NCBI RefSeq assembly: GCF_030246905.1
Contig: NZ_CP126741.1
Span: 806,001 to 870,000, forward strand
Direction of reading: 5' to 3'
From: Microbacterium sp. zg-Y818
GTDB lineage: Bacteria; Actinomycetota; Actinomycetes; Actinomycetales; Microbacteriaceae
DNA length: 64,000 bases
The notes beneath the pieces are model-generated. The model did not search any database. It had not been told where the DNA came from and was given only the letters and a program-made list of their open reading frames with translations. How positions within the stretch are numbered: position 1 is the stretch's first letter; each line of letters begins with the position of its first letter. This document shows positions 10,894-21,120 of the stretch, in pieces. A program made the translations under genes and the position numbers.

Positions 10894-12627
10894 GTGCTCG
10901 GCAAGCTTCTGGCCCAGTACACGCGACCCATGTGGCCGCTCGTCGTCGCGGTCATCGTGTTCCAGCTCGCCCAGTCGGTGGCATCGCTGCTGCTGCCCAC
11001 GCTGAACGCCGACATCATCGATGAGGGCGTCGTGACCGGCGACATCGAGGTCATCTGGTCCCTCGGCGGGGTCATGCTGATCGTCAGCGCCGTGCAGATC
11101 GTCTGCGCCATCATCGCCGTCTGGTTCGGCTCGCGCCTCGCGACCTCCGTCGGCCGCGATCTGCGCGCCGACCTCTTCCACCGCGTGGTCGCGTTCTCGC
11201 AGCGCGAGGTCGGCCAGTTCGGCGCGCCCTCGCTCATCACCCGCAACACCAACGACGTGCAGCAGGTGCAGATGCTGGTGCAGGTGTCGGCGACCCTCAT
11301 GGTCTCGGCCCCCATGCTCGCCATCGGCGGCATCATCATGGCCATCCGTCAGGATGCCGGGCTGTCGTGGCTCATGGCCGTCTCGGTGCCGGCGCTTCTC
11401 ATCATCGTGGGTCTGATCGTCGTGCGGATGGTGCCCGCGTTCACGCTGATGCAGCGACGCATCGACCGCGTGAACCAGATCCTGCGCGAGCAGCTCACCG
11501 GCATCCGCGTCATCCGCGCCTTCGTGCGCGAGCGCGAGGAGCGCGCCCGCTTCTCCGGCGCCAGTGAAGACGTCATGGCGACGGCGCTGCGGGCCGGAAA
11601 CCTCATGGCGCTGATGTTCCCCGCCGTCATGCTCGTGATGAACCTCTCCAGCGTCGCGGTCATCTGGTTCGGCGCGGGCGAGGTGCAGAATTCCGGCGTC
11701 GAGATCGGCACGCTCTTCGCCTTCCTCAACTACATGATGCAGATCCTGATGGGCGTCATGATGGCGACGTTCATGTTCGTGATGATCCCGCGGGCGGCGG
11801 TCTGCGCCACGCGCATCGGAGAGGTGCTCGACACCGGGCCGTCGGTGGCTGCGCCCGCGGCGCCGGTTGTGCCTCCCGTGCCCGAGGGGCGGATCGAGTT
11901 CGACCACGTCGGCTTCGCCTATCCGGGTGCGCAGGAGCCGGTGCTGCACGATCTGACCTTCACCGTGCCGCCGGGAACCACGACCGCCGTGATCGGCTCC
12001 ACGGGGTCGGGCAAGACCACCCTCGTGGGACTCGTGCCGCGGCTTTTCGACGTGACCGCAGGTACGGTGCGGGTCGACGGGGTGGACGTGCGCGACATCG
12101 ATCCGGACGACCTGTGGCGGCGCATCGGCCTGGTGCCGCAGCGGGCGTTCCTCTTCTCGGGCACGGTCGCGTCGAACCTGCGCTACGGCAACGGCGAGGC
12201 CAGCGACCTGGAGCTCTGGGAGGCGCTGGACACTGCGCAGGCCCGTGACTTCGTCGAGGCGATGCCCGGGCAGCTCGAGGCGCCGATCGCGCAGGGTGGC
12301 ACGAACGTGTCGGGCGGTCAGCGGCAGCGTCTGGCGATCGCGCGGGCGCTGGTGAAGAACCCAGGCATCCAGATCTTCGACGACTCGTTCTCGGCGCTGG
12401 ACCTGCAGACCGACGCGGCCCTCCGGCGCGCGCTGGACACTCGGCTGCCGGGGACGACCCGGCTCGTCGTCGCCCAGCGGGTGTCGACCATTCAGGGAGC
12501 GGACCAGATCATCGTGCTCGAGCACGGCCGCATCGTCGGCATCGGGCGCCACGACGACCTGCGCAGGACCTGTCAGACGTATCGCGAGATCGTCGATTCC
12601 CAGCTGGCTGCGGAGGCGACGGCATGA
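10894..12627 (+). CDS. ABC exporter half-transporter with degenerate nucleotide site
   Basis: 577 residues from GTG 10894, chosen because GAAGGGGGG at 10882-10890 lies just upstream; ATG 10870 would add 8 residues. An N-terminal six-helix permease domain is followed by an ATPase domain with Walker A GSTGSGKT (368-375) and a canonical signature VSGGQRQ. The Walker B region reads IFDDSFSALD, so the catalytic glutamate is Asp (D497). The switch histidine is Gln (VVAQRVST, Q528). These are the marks of the non-catalytic partner in heterodimeric exporters such as TM287/288. Pairs with the next gene, which overlaps by 4 nt. Substrate unknown. Confidence 0.93.
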   Translation: MLGKLLAQYTRPMWPLVVAVIVFQLAQSVASLLLPTLNADIIDEGVVTGDIEVIWSLGGVMLIVSAVQIVCAIIAVWFGSRLATSVGRDLRADLFHRVVAFSQREVGQFGAPSLITRNTNDVQQVQMLVQVSATLMVSAPMLAIGGIIMAIRQDAGLSWLMAVSVPALLIIVGLIVVRMVPAFTLMQRRIDRVNQILREQLTGIRVIRAFVREREERARFSGASEDVMATALRAGNLMALMFPAVMLVMNLSSVAVIWFGAGEVQNSGVEIGTLFAFLNYMMQILMGVMMATFMFVMIPRAAVCATRIGEVLDTGPSVAAPAAPVVPPVPEGRIEFDHVGFAYPGAQEPVLHDLTFTVPPGTTTAVIGSTGSGKTTLVGLVPRLFDVTAGTVRVDGVDVRDIDPDDLWRRIGLVPQRAFLFSGTVASNLRYGNGEASDLELWEALDTAQARDFVEAMPGQLEAPIAQGGTNVSGGQRQRLAIARALVKNPGIQIFDDSFSALDLQTDAALRRALDTRLPGTTRLVVAQRVSTIQGADQIIVLEHGRIVGIGRHDDLRRTCQTYREIVDSQLAAEATA

Positions 12628-14579
12628 GCGGTCCGGGCCCGCGCGGACACGGCCCCGTAGGCGCTCCCGTGCAGAAGGCACAGAACTTCGGGCCGAGCGC
12701 GAAGCGTCTGGCATCCATGCTGCGCGTGGACATGCCGCAGTTGATCACCGTGCTGGTGCTCGGCGTGCTCAGCGTCGGACTGACGGTGACCGGTCCGAAG
12801 ATCCTCGGCGAGGGGACGAACGTCGTGTTCGCGGGGTTCATCTCGTTGCAGGCGCCCTCGGGCGTCACGAAGGCCGAGGTGGTCGAGGGCCTGCGCGCCC
12901 AGGGCGAGCAGGAGCAGGCCGACATGCTCTCGGCGATGGACTTCGTCCCCGGCGCCGGCATCGACTTCGAGCGGCTGCGGTGGATCCTCATGGCGGTGCT
13001 CGCGATCTATCTGCTCGCCGGCATCTTCGGCTGGCTGCAGGCCCGCATCCTCAACGGCGTCGTGCAGCGCTCGATGCACCGGCTGCGGATGCAGGTGGAG
13101 GAGAAGGTGCACCGCCTGCCGCTGTCGTACTTCGATCGGGTGCAGCGCGGCGAGCTGCTGAGCCGGGTCACCAACGACGTCGACAACATCGGGCAGACCT
13201 TGCAGCAGACCCTGTCGCAGGTGGTCGTGTCGCTGCTGACGGTCATCGGCGTGCTCATCATGATGTTCGTGATCTCGCCGATGCTCGCCCTCATCGCGCT
13301 GGTGACGATCCCGCTCACCGTGGTCGTGACGCTGCTCATCGCCCGGCGGTCGCAGAAGCTCTTCGTCGCGCAGTGGAAGACGACCGGAGTGCTCAACGCG
13401 CGCGTCGAGGAGACCTTCTCGGGTCACGCGATCGTGAAGGTCTTCGGACACCAGCGCGAGGTCGAGGAGGACTTCCGCCGCGAGAACGACGAGGTGTACC
13501 GGGCGACGTTCGGCGCCCAGTTCCTCTCGGGCATCATCATGCCGGCGATGATGTTCATCGGGAACCTCGTCTACGTCGGCATCGCCGTCGTCGGCGGTCT
13601 GCAGGTCGCGGGCGGACGCCTGTCGATCGGCGACGTGCAGGCGTTCATCCAGTACTCGCGGCAGTTCACCCAGCCGCTGAGCCAGCTGGGCTCGATGGCG
13701 AACCTGCTGCAGTCCGGAGTCGCCAGCGCCGAGCGCGTGTTCGAGCTTCTCGATGAAGAGGAGGAGACGCCCGACCCCGACCCCGCCCGCACCGTCGGCG
13801 AAGACGCGAGCGACCTGGACTTCGAAGACGTCTCGTTCCGATACACGCCGGACAAGCCGCTCATCGACGGACTCGACCTCACTGCACGACCCGGCAGTAC
13901 GGTCGCCATCGTCGGGCCCACCGGGGCGGGCAAGACGACGCTCGTGAACCTCATCATGCGGTTCTACGACATCGACTCCGGGCGCATCACCCTGGACGGG
14001 CTCGACATCAGGCAGATGACCCGCGCCGACCTGCGCTCGCGCACCGGCATGGTGTTGCAGGACACGTGGCTGTTCTCCGGCACGATCCGCGAGAACATCC
14101 TCTACGGGCGTCCGGATGCCACAGAGCAGGAGATGGTGGATGCCGCCTCCGCGGCGTACGTCGACCGCTTCGTGCACGCACTGCCCGACGGGTACGACAC
14201 CGTGCTCGACGACGAGGCATCCAACCTCAGCGTGGGGGAGCGCCAGCTGGTGACGATCGCCCGGGCGTTCCTCTCCGACCCCCGGCTGCTGATCCTCGAC
14301 GAGGCGACCTCGTCGGTGGACACCCGCACCGAGCTGCTGATCCAGCGGGCCATGTCGAGGCTGCGCCAGGACCGCACCTCGTTCGTCATCGCCCACCGGC
14401 TCTCGACCATCCGTGACGCCGACCTGATCCTGGTCATGGAGCACGGTTCCATCGTCGAGCAGGGCACGCACGACGACCTGCTGCAGGAGAAGGGGGCGTA
14501 CTGGCGGCTGTACAACGCCCAGTTCCAGGCTCCCGCCGATCCAGACACGACCGAAAGCGATGCCGCAACCGTCCACTAG
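12624..14579 (+). CDS. ABC exporter half-transporter, catalytic partner
   Basis: 651 residues. The permease domain contains a long extracytoplasmic insertion between helices 1 and 2 (about residues 60-120). The ATPase domain has Walker A GPTGAGKT (431-438), Walker B LLILDEATSSVD with the catalytic Glu present (E560), and switch His present (IAHRLST, H591). The signature is altered to LSVGERQ (535-541). A changed signature in the subunit with intact Walker B is exactly what completes the degenerate site opposite D497 of its partner. ATGA overlap with the upstream gene. Confidence 0.93.
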   Translation: MSGPGPRGHGPVGAPVQKAQNFGPSAKRLASMLRVDMPQLITVLVLGVLSVGLTVTGPKILGEGTNVVFAGFISLQAPSGVTKAEVVEGLRAQGEQEQADMLSAMDFVPGAGIDFERLRWILMAVLAIYLLAGIFGWLQARILNGVVQRSMHRLRMQVEEKVHRLPLSYFDRVQRGELLSRVTNDVDNIGQTLQQTLSQVVVSLLTVIGVLIMMFVISPMLALIALVTIPLTVVVTLLIARRSQKLFVAQWKTTGVLNARVEETFSGHAIVKVFGHQREVEEDFRRENDEVYRATFGAQFLSGIIMPAMMFIGNLVYVGIAVVGGLQVAGGRLSIGDVQAFIQYSRQFTQPLSQLGSMANLLQSGVASAERVFELLDEEEETPDPDPARTVGEDASDLDFEDVSFRYTPDKPLIDGLDLTARPGSTVAIVGPTGAGKTTLVNLIMRFYDIDSGRITLDGLDIRQMTRADLRSRTGMVLQDTWLFSGTIRENILYGRPDATEQEMVDAASAAYVDRFVHALPDGYDTVLDDEASNLSVGERQLVTIARAFLSDPRLLILDEATSSVDTRTELLIQRAMSRLRQDRTSFVIAHRLSTIRDADLILVMEHGSIVEQGTHDDLLQEKGAYWRLYNAQFQAPADPDTTESDAATVH

Positions 14580-14582
14580 GAT
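14577..14582 (+). promoter_or_regulatory. Putative -10 box upstream of the PP2C gene
   Basis: TAGGAT covers the stop codon of the ABC gene. A transcript from about 14590 would include GGAG at 14603-14606, 6 nt before the ATG at 14613. Confidence 0.35.
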
Positions 14583-14612
14583 GTGAAAACGCGTTCCGCA
14601 GCGGAGCGCTCC

Positions 14613-15548
<936 letters not shown>

Positions 15549-15597
15549 GCCCGGACCTCTCCCTTCAGAGGGCTGGTGCCCGCGCCGCGGGCGGGTG

Positions 15598-18399
15598 ATG
15601 CGGTGTGCTGGACGCGTGATCCCCCCTGCCGCCGGTGCGCCCTGGCCGGCTGACCTCCGAGCCGAGCCGCTGGTGCTGCCCACGTCGGTCGAACCGACGC
15701 CGCGCCCCGCCCTGCCGTTCGCGTCGGCCCTGCTGCCGATGGCGGCATCGGTGGTGCTGTGGCAGGTGACGGGGTCGATCATGTCCCTGTGGTTCGCCGC
15801 GCTCGGACCCCTGCTGGCCGGCGGTGCGGCCCTCGACGGGTTTCGCGCGGCCCGCAGGGATCGTCGTCGGGCACGGCGGCAGCACCGCGGTGCCCACGCG
15901 CGCGCGCTCGAGGAGGTCACGCGACGCCACGCGGTCGAGCGCGATCGCCTGCACCGCCGGCATCCCGACGTCGCCGGCTTCGCCGTGCGGCCCGACGAGA
16001 TCTGGCGGGTCGTGCCGGGCCGTGCCGGCCATCTGCGCATCGGGGTGGGAGAGGCGTTCAGCGGGGTGCAGGTGACCGGCGGCGATGCCACGGGCGATGA
16101 CGCCGCGCTGCGGGAGCAGGCCGCCCGGCTGGCCGATGCGCCGCTCACGGTCCCTGCCGCCGACGGCGTGGCGGTGATCGGTCCGCCGGTGGTGGCCGCC
16201 GCCGTCGCGCGAGGCCTCGTCGCGCAGCTGTGCCTGAGCTCAGCGCCCGGTGACGTGAGACTGGTCGGACCGCCGGCGGTGGACGGCGGCTGGACGGCCG
16301 ACATGCCGCACCGGCGGGCGGTCACCGGCACCGCGGTGCAGCTCTGCCCGCGCGGTGACCGGGTCGAGCGGGGCGTGGACGCGCCCATCGCGGTGGTGGG
16401 GCCCGGCTCGCCGCCGCCGCCGCGCTGCGCTGCGGTGCTGACGCTCACCGGCCTGGCCACCGCCCGTCTGGACCACGCGGGCATCACGCGCGAGGTGGCC
16501 GTCGAGGCCCTCGGCCGCGAGCAGGCGGCGGCGATCGCCGCCGCGCTCGCCGCCCGCGCGGGCGACGTCGCCGGCGGATTGACCGCGCACGCGGGCGACC
16601 TCGCGGGCCTGCTGCCATCGGCACCGCGCGCGGCGCCCGGCACGCTGCCGGCGGTCATCGGGCGCGACGGCGGGGAGGAGGTGGTCGTCGACCTCGTCGT
16701 CGACGGTCCGCACGCGGTCGTCACGGGGGTCACCGGCGCCGGCAAGAGCGAGCTGCTGACGACCTGGATCGTGGCGCTGTGCGCAACCCACACCACCGCA
16801 CAGGTGGCCTTCCTCCTCGCGGACTTCAAGGGAGGGCGGGCCTTTGACCGCCTGGCCGGGCTGCCGCACGTCACGGGGGTGCTGACCGACCTCGACGAGG
16901 CGGCCGCCCACCGCGCGATCCAGAGCCTGCGTGCGGAGCTGCGTCACCGCGAACGGGCGCTTGCCGCCGTCGATGCCCGAGACATCGGCGAAGCCGGCGA
17001 CCGCCTGCCGAGGCTGGTCATCGTCATCGACGAATATGCGGCGCTCGTGGGCACCCAGCCCGAGCTGCACGAGCTGTTCGCCGACATCGCCGCGCGCGGG
17101 CGGGCGCTGGGCATGCACCTGATCCTCGCCGGGCAGCGCGCCGGCGGGGTGTTCCGCGACGCGCTGCTGGCGAACTGTCCGCTGCGGATCAGCCTGCGGG
17201 TGACCGACGCCGGGGATTCGCGCCTGGTGATCGGCACAGACGACGCGGCGACGCTGCCGGGGGACCCCGGGGCGCGGGGCCTCGCCCTGGTGCGTCGCGC
17301 GGCCGACCGGGTGGCCCGCAGCGCGCAGGTGGCCGTATGCAGCGATGCGACACTCGCGGCGCTGGCCGCAGCCGAGGCGGGGCCGCCGCCCCGGCGACCG
17401 TGGCTGCCGGAACTGCCGGAGCAGGTGCCGCTCGAGTCGCTGGCGGTGAAGGGACGCCCCGGTGCGATCGTGCTGGGCCTTGCGGACGAACCGCACCGGC
17501 AACGGCAGCGGCCGGTGGTGCTCGCGCCCGAGGACCGGGGACTGTTCGTCATCGGAGGCCCCGGGTCGGGCAAGACCGGCCTGCTGCGTCTGGCTGCGGC
17601 GCAGCACGACCCCGCCCACACGCTGGTGGTGCCCCGCGACCCCGAGGGGGCGTGGGATGCCGTGGCCTGCTTCGATGATCTGCCGCCGCGCACGCTGGTG
17701 CTGCTGGATGACCTCGACGCGCTGCCGGTCTCGTTCGGTCCGGATCACCAGGCTCACCTGACGGAGCAGGTGGAAGCACTCGCCCGCGACGGGGCCCGAC
17801 GTGGCATCCGCCTGGTCGTCACGACGCAGCGGCTCACCGGCGTCGCCGCCCGGGTGGCGGCGCTGCTGCCGCACCGGGCGATCCTGGCGCTGCCCACCCG
17901 GGCGGACCATGCCGCCGCCGGCGGCGAGGCGGCCGCGCATCGCCGGGACCTGCCCCCAGGACGCGGCACGCTCGACGACGTCGCGGTCCAGTTCGCGCTC
18001 GTCGACGCGGCGCTGCGACCGAGGGATGCCGACGTCCCGCTGTACCGGCCGCAGGGACTGACCGGCTTCGTCGCCCCTTCGTCGTCGTCCGCTGCGCGTG
18101 CGGTGCGCGCAGGCTGGTCCGCCGACGGAATCGACGTCGTCGCGCTGGGGGAGCACGCGCCGACCGCGGCGGGTGGGGTGCCCCTGGTGCTGTGGGGTGA
18201 GCCCGAGACGTGGTTGCGCGAGTGGCGCGCACTGCAGGAGGTGCGGGCGACCGGTGCGCTCGTGGTCGACGCCGCCTGCGCGGGCGAGGTGCGGGCCGTG
18301 ACGTCATCGCGGGTGCTGCCGCCGTACGCATCGCCCGGGCGCGCGAGGGCGTGGGTATGGGACGCCGAGAGCGCGGCCCGGCGGGTGCGGCTGCAGTGA
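15598..18399 (+). CDS. Membrane FtsK/SpoIIIE-type ATPase, EccC-like
   Basis: About 933 residues. Two N-terminal membrane segments (around residues 40-80) are followed by an Arg-rich stretch and two FtsK/SpoIIIE ATPase domains. The first has P-loop GVTGAGKSELL and Walker B LVIVIDEYAALV, with FLLADFKGGRAFD between them. The second has GGPGSGKTGLL and LVLLDDLDAL and looks more divergent. Two membrane spans plus tandem ATPase modules resemble the EccC/EssC motors of type VII secretion, not a chromosome-segregation FtsK, because no gamma DNA-binding domain is seen. No WXG100, EccB, EccD or mycosin gene is nearby. The start is uncertain: ATG 15598 or GTG 15595. Confidence 0.8.
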   Translation: MRCAGRVIPPAAGAPWPADLRAEPLVLPTSVEPTPRPALPFASALLPMAASVVLWQVTGSIMSLWFAALGPLLAGGAALDGFRAARRDRRRARRQHRGAHARALEEVTRRHAVERDRLHRRHPDVAGFAVRPDEIWRVVPGRAGHLRIGVGEAFSGVQVTGGDATGDDAALREQAARLADAPLTVPAADGVAVIGPPVVAAAVARGLVAQLCLSSAPGDVRLVGPPAVDGGWTADMPHRRAVTGTAVQLCPRGDRVERGVDAPIAVVGPGSPPPPRCAAVLTLTGLATARLDHAGITREVAVEALGREQAAAIAAALAARAGDVAGGLTAHAGDLAGLLPSAPRAAPGTLPAVIGRDGGEEVVVDLVVDGPHAVVTGVTGAGKSELLTTWIVALCATHTTAQVAFLLADFKGGRAFDRLAGLPHVTGVLTDLDEAAAHRAIQSLRAELRHRERALAAVDARDIGEAGDRLPRLVIVIDEYAALVGTQPELHELFADIAARGRALGMHLILAGQRAGGVFRDALLANCPLRISLRVTDAGDSRLVIGTDDAATLPGDPGARGLALVRRAADRVARSAQVAVCSDATLAALAAAEAGPPPRRPWLPELPEQVPLESLAVKGRPGAIVLGLADEPHRQRQRPVVLAPEDRGLFVIGGPGSGKTGLLRLAAAQHDPAHTLVVPRDPEGAWDAVACFDDLPPRTLVLLDDLDALPVSFGPDHQAHLTEQVEALARDGARRGIRLVVTTQRLTGVAARVAALLPHRAILALPTRADHAAAGGEAAAHRRDLPPGRGTLDDVAVQFALVDAALRPRDADVPLYRPQGLTGFVAPSSSSAARAVRAGWSADGIDVVALGEHAPTAAGGVPLVLWGEPETWLREWRALQEVRATGALVVDAACAGEVRAVTSSRVLPPYASPGRARAWVWDAESAARRVRLQ

Positions 18400-18414
18400 G
18401 CCCCCGGTCGCGGC

Positions 18415-18441
18415 GCCCCCTCGCTCAACGACCGAGGGGGC
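18415..18441. terminator. Bidirectional terminator between convergent genes
   Basis: GCCCCCTCG (18415-18423) pairs with CGAGGGGGC (18433-18441) around a 9-nt loop, between the stop of the EccC-like gene and the stop of ald. The right arm ends on the last base of the ald stop codon. Confidence 0.7.
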
Positions 18442-19556
18442 TACGCCACCGCGTCGGCGAGCGAGCCCAGCGGCATCCCGTGTGCCGTCGCGACGCCCGC
18501 GTTCACGACCGCGCCGGCGTGGGTGTTCAGGCCCGCTGCCAGCGCAGGGTCGGTGCGCAGCGCCTCGCGCCAGCCGTGCGCGACGATGCGACGGATGTAG
18601 GGGAGCGTGGCGTTGGTGAGGGCCGACGTCGAGGTGTTCGGGACGGCGCCGGGCATGTTCGCGACGCAGTAGAAGACGCTGCCGTGCACCGTGAACGTGG
18701 GGTCGGCGTGCGTCGTCGGGTGGCTGTCCTCGAAGCATCCGCCCTGATCGACGGCGATGTCCACGAGTACCGAGCCCGGTCGCATCCGCGCAACCATCGC
18801 ATTCGTCACGAGCTTGGGGGCCTTGGCGCCCGGAATGAGCACGGAGCCGATCACCATGTCGGATGCCACGACTGCGGCATCCAGGTCGAGCGGATTCGAC
18901 GCAGCGGTCTTGACCCGTCCCTGGAAGTGATCGTCGAGGAACCGCAGCCGCTGCACGTTCGTGTCGAAGATGGTGACGTCCGCACCCATCCCCGCCGCGA
19001 GGAGCGCCGCGTTCGCCCCGGCCACCCCGCCGCCGATGATCGTCACCCGCGCGGGCCGTGTCCCCGGCACGCCGGACATGAGAAGACCCAGCCCGCCGGC
19101 CGAGCGCATGAGCGTGGACGACCCGACCATCGGCGCGAGGCGGCCGGCCACCTCGCTCATGGGTGCGAGCAGCGGCAGTCCGCCGCCGGGCAGCTGCACC
19201 GTCTCGTACGCGATCGCCGTGATCCGGTCGGCGATCAGCCGCTCCGTGAGCGAGCGGTCGGCGGCCAGGTGCAGATAGGTGAACACCACGAGGTCGTCGC
19301 GGAAGTAGACGTACTCGCTCGGCACCGGCTCTTTCACCTTCAGCAGCAGCTCGGCGCGCGCCCACACCTCGGCGGGGTCGTCCAGCAGCGTCGCGCCGGC
19401 GGATGCGTACTCCGCGTCGGTCATCGACGATCCCTCGCCGGCACCGCGCTGCACGAACACCTCGTGCCCGGAGGAGGTGAGGTCGTGCACCCCGGCAGGG
19501 GTCAGGGCGACGCGGTATTCGTTGTTCTTCACTTCGGTCGGTACGCAGATCCTCAT
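18441..19556 (-). CDS. ald: Alanine dehydrogenase
   Basis: 371-residue NAD+-dependent enzyme interconverting L-alanine and pyruvate plus ammonia. Typical sequence: MRICVPTEVKNNEYRVALTP with the substrate arginine, LLLKVKEP with the catalytic lysine, FTYLHLAAD with the catalytic histidine, and the Rossmann motif TIIGGGVAGANAA. AAGGAG precedes the ATG. Directly downstream of the asparaginase gene on the same strand (37-nt gap), suggesting a small amino-acid nitrogen operon. Confidence 0.96.
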   Translation of the reverse strand: MRICVPTEVKNNEYRVALTPAGVHDLTSSGHEVFVQRGAGEGSSMTDAEYASAGATLLDDPAEVWARAELLLKVKEPVPSEYVYFRDDLVVFTYLHLAADRSLTERLIADRITAIAYETVQLPGGGLPLLAPMSEVAGRLAPMVGSSTLMRSAGGLGLLMSGVPGTRPARVTIIGGGVAGANAALLAAGMGADVTIFDTNVQRLRFLDDHFQGRVKTAASNPLDLDAAVVASDMVIGSVLIPGAKAPKLVTNAMVARMRPGSVLVDIAVDQGGCFEDSHPTTHADPTFTVHGSVFYCVANMPGAVPNTSTSALTNATLPYIRRIVAHGWREALRTDPALAAGLNTHAGAVVNAGVATAHGMPLGSLADAVA

Positions 19557-19593
19557 CGATCGCTCCTTTTCCGCGCCCGTCGTGGGGACGCCG

Positions 19594-20583
19594 TCACACG
19601 GTCGGGCGGATCGCTCCGACGTCTTTGCCGCCGCCCTGGATGGTCAGCGGAAGAGATCCCAGCACCTGGGCGACCTGCGCCGCCGGCAGGGCGCCTGCCC
19701 GGACGAGCAGCGTGAGGGCGACGACGGTGGCCGCCCGGCCGTTGCCGTCGAGCGTCTTCAGCGCCACCGTGGTGCCGTCGGGAGCGGTCATGACGAGCAC
19801 GCCCTCCGCGCCGGTCTTGGCGAACACGCCGAGCTTCTCGATGACCACGGTGTCGGGGCGCCCGGGGCCGTCGATCGTCCACGGGTTGTCCTTGACCGCG
19901 CGCACGAGCGCCGCCGCGTGGCGGTGAAGCGCGAACGGGGAGCGCTCGGACGACGTGGCGATGCGCTGGATGCCGCGGGCGAGCGCCGTGAGGCTCATGC
20001 CGTAGACCGGTGCGCCGCAGCCGTCGACGGCGGAGATCGAGAGCTTGGTGCCGGTCAGACGCTCGGCCACCTCGCGGATGTGCATCTGCAGGGGGTGGTT
20101 GAGGTCGAGATACGTGGCGGCATCCCAGCCGTTGACCGTGCACGCGAGCAGCATGGCGGCGTGCTTGCCCGAGCAGTTCATGCGGATGCGGGAGGGGGCG
20201 CCGAGTTCGCGGACGATCTCGTCGCGCGTCGCCGTGTCGCCTGGCCACGCCGGCGGGCAGCCGAGGTCGTCCTCGCTCTTGCCCGCCAGGTGCAGGATGC
20301 TGCGCACCACGTCGACGTGACGGTCGGTGCCGGAGTGGCTGGCGGTGGCCAGGCCCAGGCACTCGCCGTCGAGGTCGGCGCCGGCGGTCAGGCAGCCCAG
20401 TGCCTGCAGCGGCTTGAGGGTGGAGCGGGGAAGCACGGGGGAATCGATGTCACCCAGCGCGGTGCGCACCGAGCCGTCGGGGGAGAGCACGACGGCGCTC
20501 CCGGTGTGACGGGACTCGATGAAGCCACTGCGTTCGACGACAGCGAGCTCCACGGCATCCTGGGCGGAGAACGTCTGCGGCAC
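19594..20583 (-). CDS. Asparaginase, Rhizobium etli (ReAV) type
   Basis: 329 residues of the Asparaginase_II family, unrelated to E. coli AnsA/AnsB. The predicted active site is complete: Ser-x-x-Lys in RSTLKP (S54, K57), NCSGKH (C137, K140) and DGCGAP (C189), matching the Ser/Lys and Zn-binding Cys/Lys/Cys set described for the R. etli enzyme. Hydrolyses asparagine to aspartate and ammonia in the cytosol. GTG start lies 6 nt after a TAGGCT -10 box, so it is likely leaderless. Cotranscribed with ald. Confidence 0.9.
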   Translation of the reverse strand: MPQTFSAQDAVELAVVERSGFIESRHTGSAVVLSPDGSVRTALGDIDSPVLPRSTLKPLQALGCLTAGADLDGECLGLATASHSGTDRHVDVVRSILHLAGKSEDDLGCPPAWPGDTATRDEIVRELGAPSRIRMNCSGKHAAMLLACTVNGWDAATYLDLNHPLQMHIREVAERLTGTKLSISAVDGCGAPVYGMSLTALARGIQRIATSSERSPFALHRHAAALVRAVKDNPWTIDGPGRPDTVVIEKLGVFAKTGAEGVLVMTAPDGTTVALKTLDGNGRAATVVALTLLVRAGALPAAQVAQVLGSLPLTIQGGGKDVGAIRPTV

Positions 20584-20589
20584 GCAGCA

Positions 20590-20595
20590 AGCCTA
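20590..20595 (-). promoter_or_regulatory. Leaderless promoter -10 box for the asparaginase gene
   Basis: TAGGCT on the minus strand, 6 nt before the GTG start, so transcription should begin at or next to the start codon. Confidence 0.6.
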
Positions 20596-20622
20596 CCGGC
20601 GGGGCGGCGGGGACCCGCGTGG

Positions 20623-20628
20623 CAGACT
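20623..20628 (+). promoter_or_regulatory. Possible -10 box for the osmC-like gene
   Basis: CAGACT, a one-base deviation from TANNNT, 6 nt before the ATG. It is divergent from the asparaginase promoter, leaving under 30 bp between the two boxes. Confidence 0.4.
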
Positions 20629-20634
20629 GGCCGA

Positions 20635-21105
20635 ATGTTGGGCGAGCACAGTTACGTCGTGCGCACGGAGTGGACAGGCGACCGCGGCACGGGCACCAGT
20701 GGGTACCGCGATTACGACCGCTCCGTCGCGATCGAGATCGACGGCAAGCCGGCGCTGGCCGCCTCGGCCGACCGGCCGTTCCGCGGCGACCCGGCGAAGT
20801 GGAACCCCGAAGACCTGCTGGTGGCGGCGCTGTCGGAGTGCCACCTGCTGTCGTATCTGCACGCGTGCGTGCGAGCCGGGGTCGTGGTCACCTCCTACCG
20901 GGACGAGGCGCGGGGCGTGCTCGTGCTGGACGGTCGTGGCGGGGGAGCGTTCCGCGAGGTCGTGCTGCGCCCGCAGGTCACCGTGGCGGACCCGTCGATG
21001 GTCGAGGCCGCGCTCGCCGCCCACGCGCAGGCCCACGAGTGGTGCTTCATCGCGAACTCGGTGAACTTCCCCGTGCGCCACGACCCCGTCGTCACCGCCG
21101 AGTGA
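20635..21105 (+). CDS. OsmC/Ohr-family peroxiredoxin-like protein
   Basis: 156 residues with the OsmC fold. The two conserved redox cysteines are in ALSECHLLSYLHAC (SxCH) and HEWCFIANSVNFPV. The SxCH form and C-terminal half match the YhfA/OsmC-like subgroup rather than Ohr. Likely a thiol-dependent hydroperoxide reductase. The open frame runs far upstream, but only the ATG at 20635 gives a normal N-terminus (MLGEHSYVVRTEWTG) and it sits right after a promoter-like box. Confidence 0.88.
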   Translation: MLGEHSYVVRTEWTGDRGTGTSGYRDYDRSVAIEIDGKPALAASADRPFRGDPAKWNPEDLLVAALSECHLLSYLHACVRAGVVVTSYRDEARGVLVLDGRGGGAFREVVLRPQVTVADPSMVEAALAAHAQAHEWCFIANSVNFPVRHDPVVTAE

Positions 21106-21120
21106 GCATTCGACGAGCGG

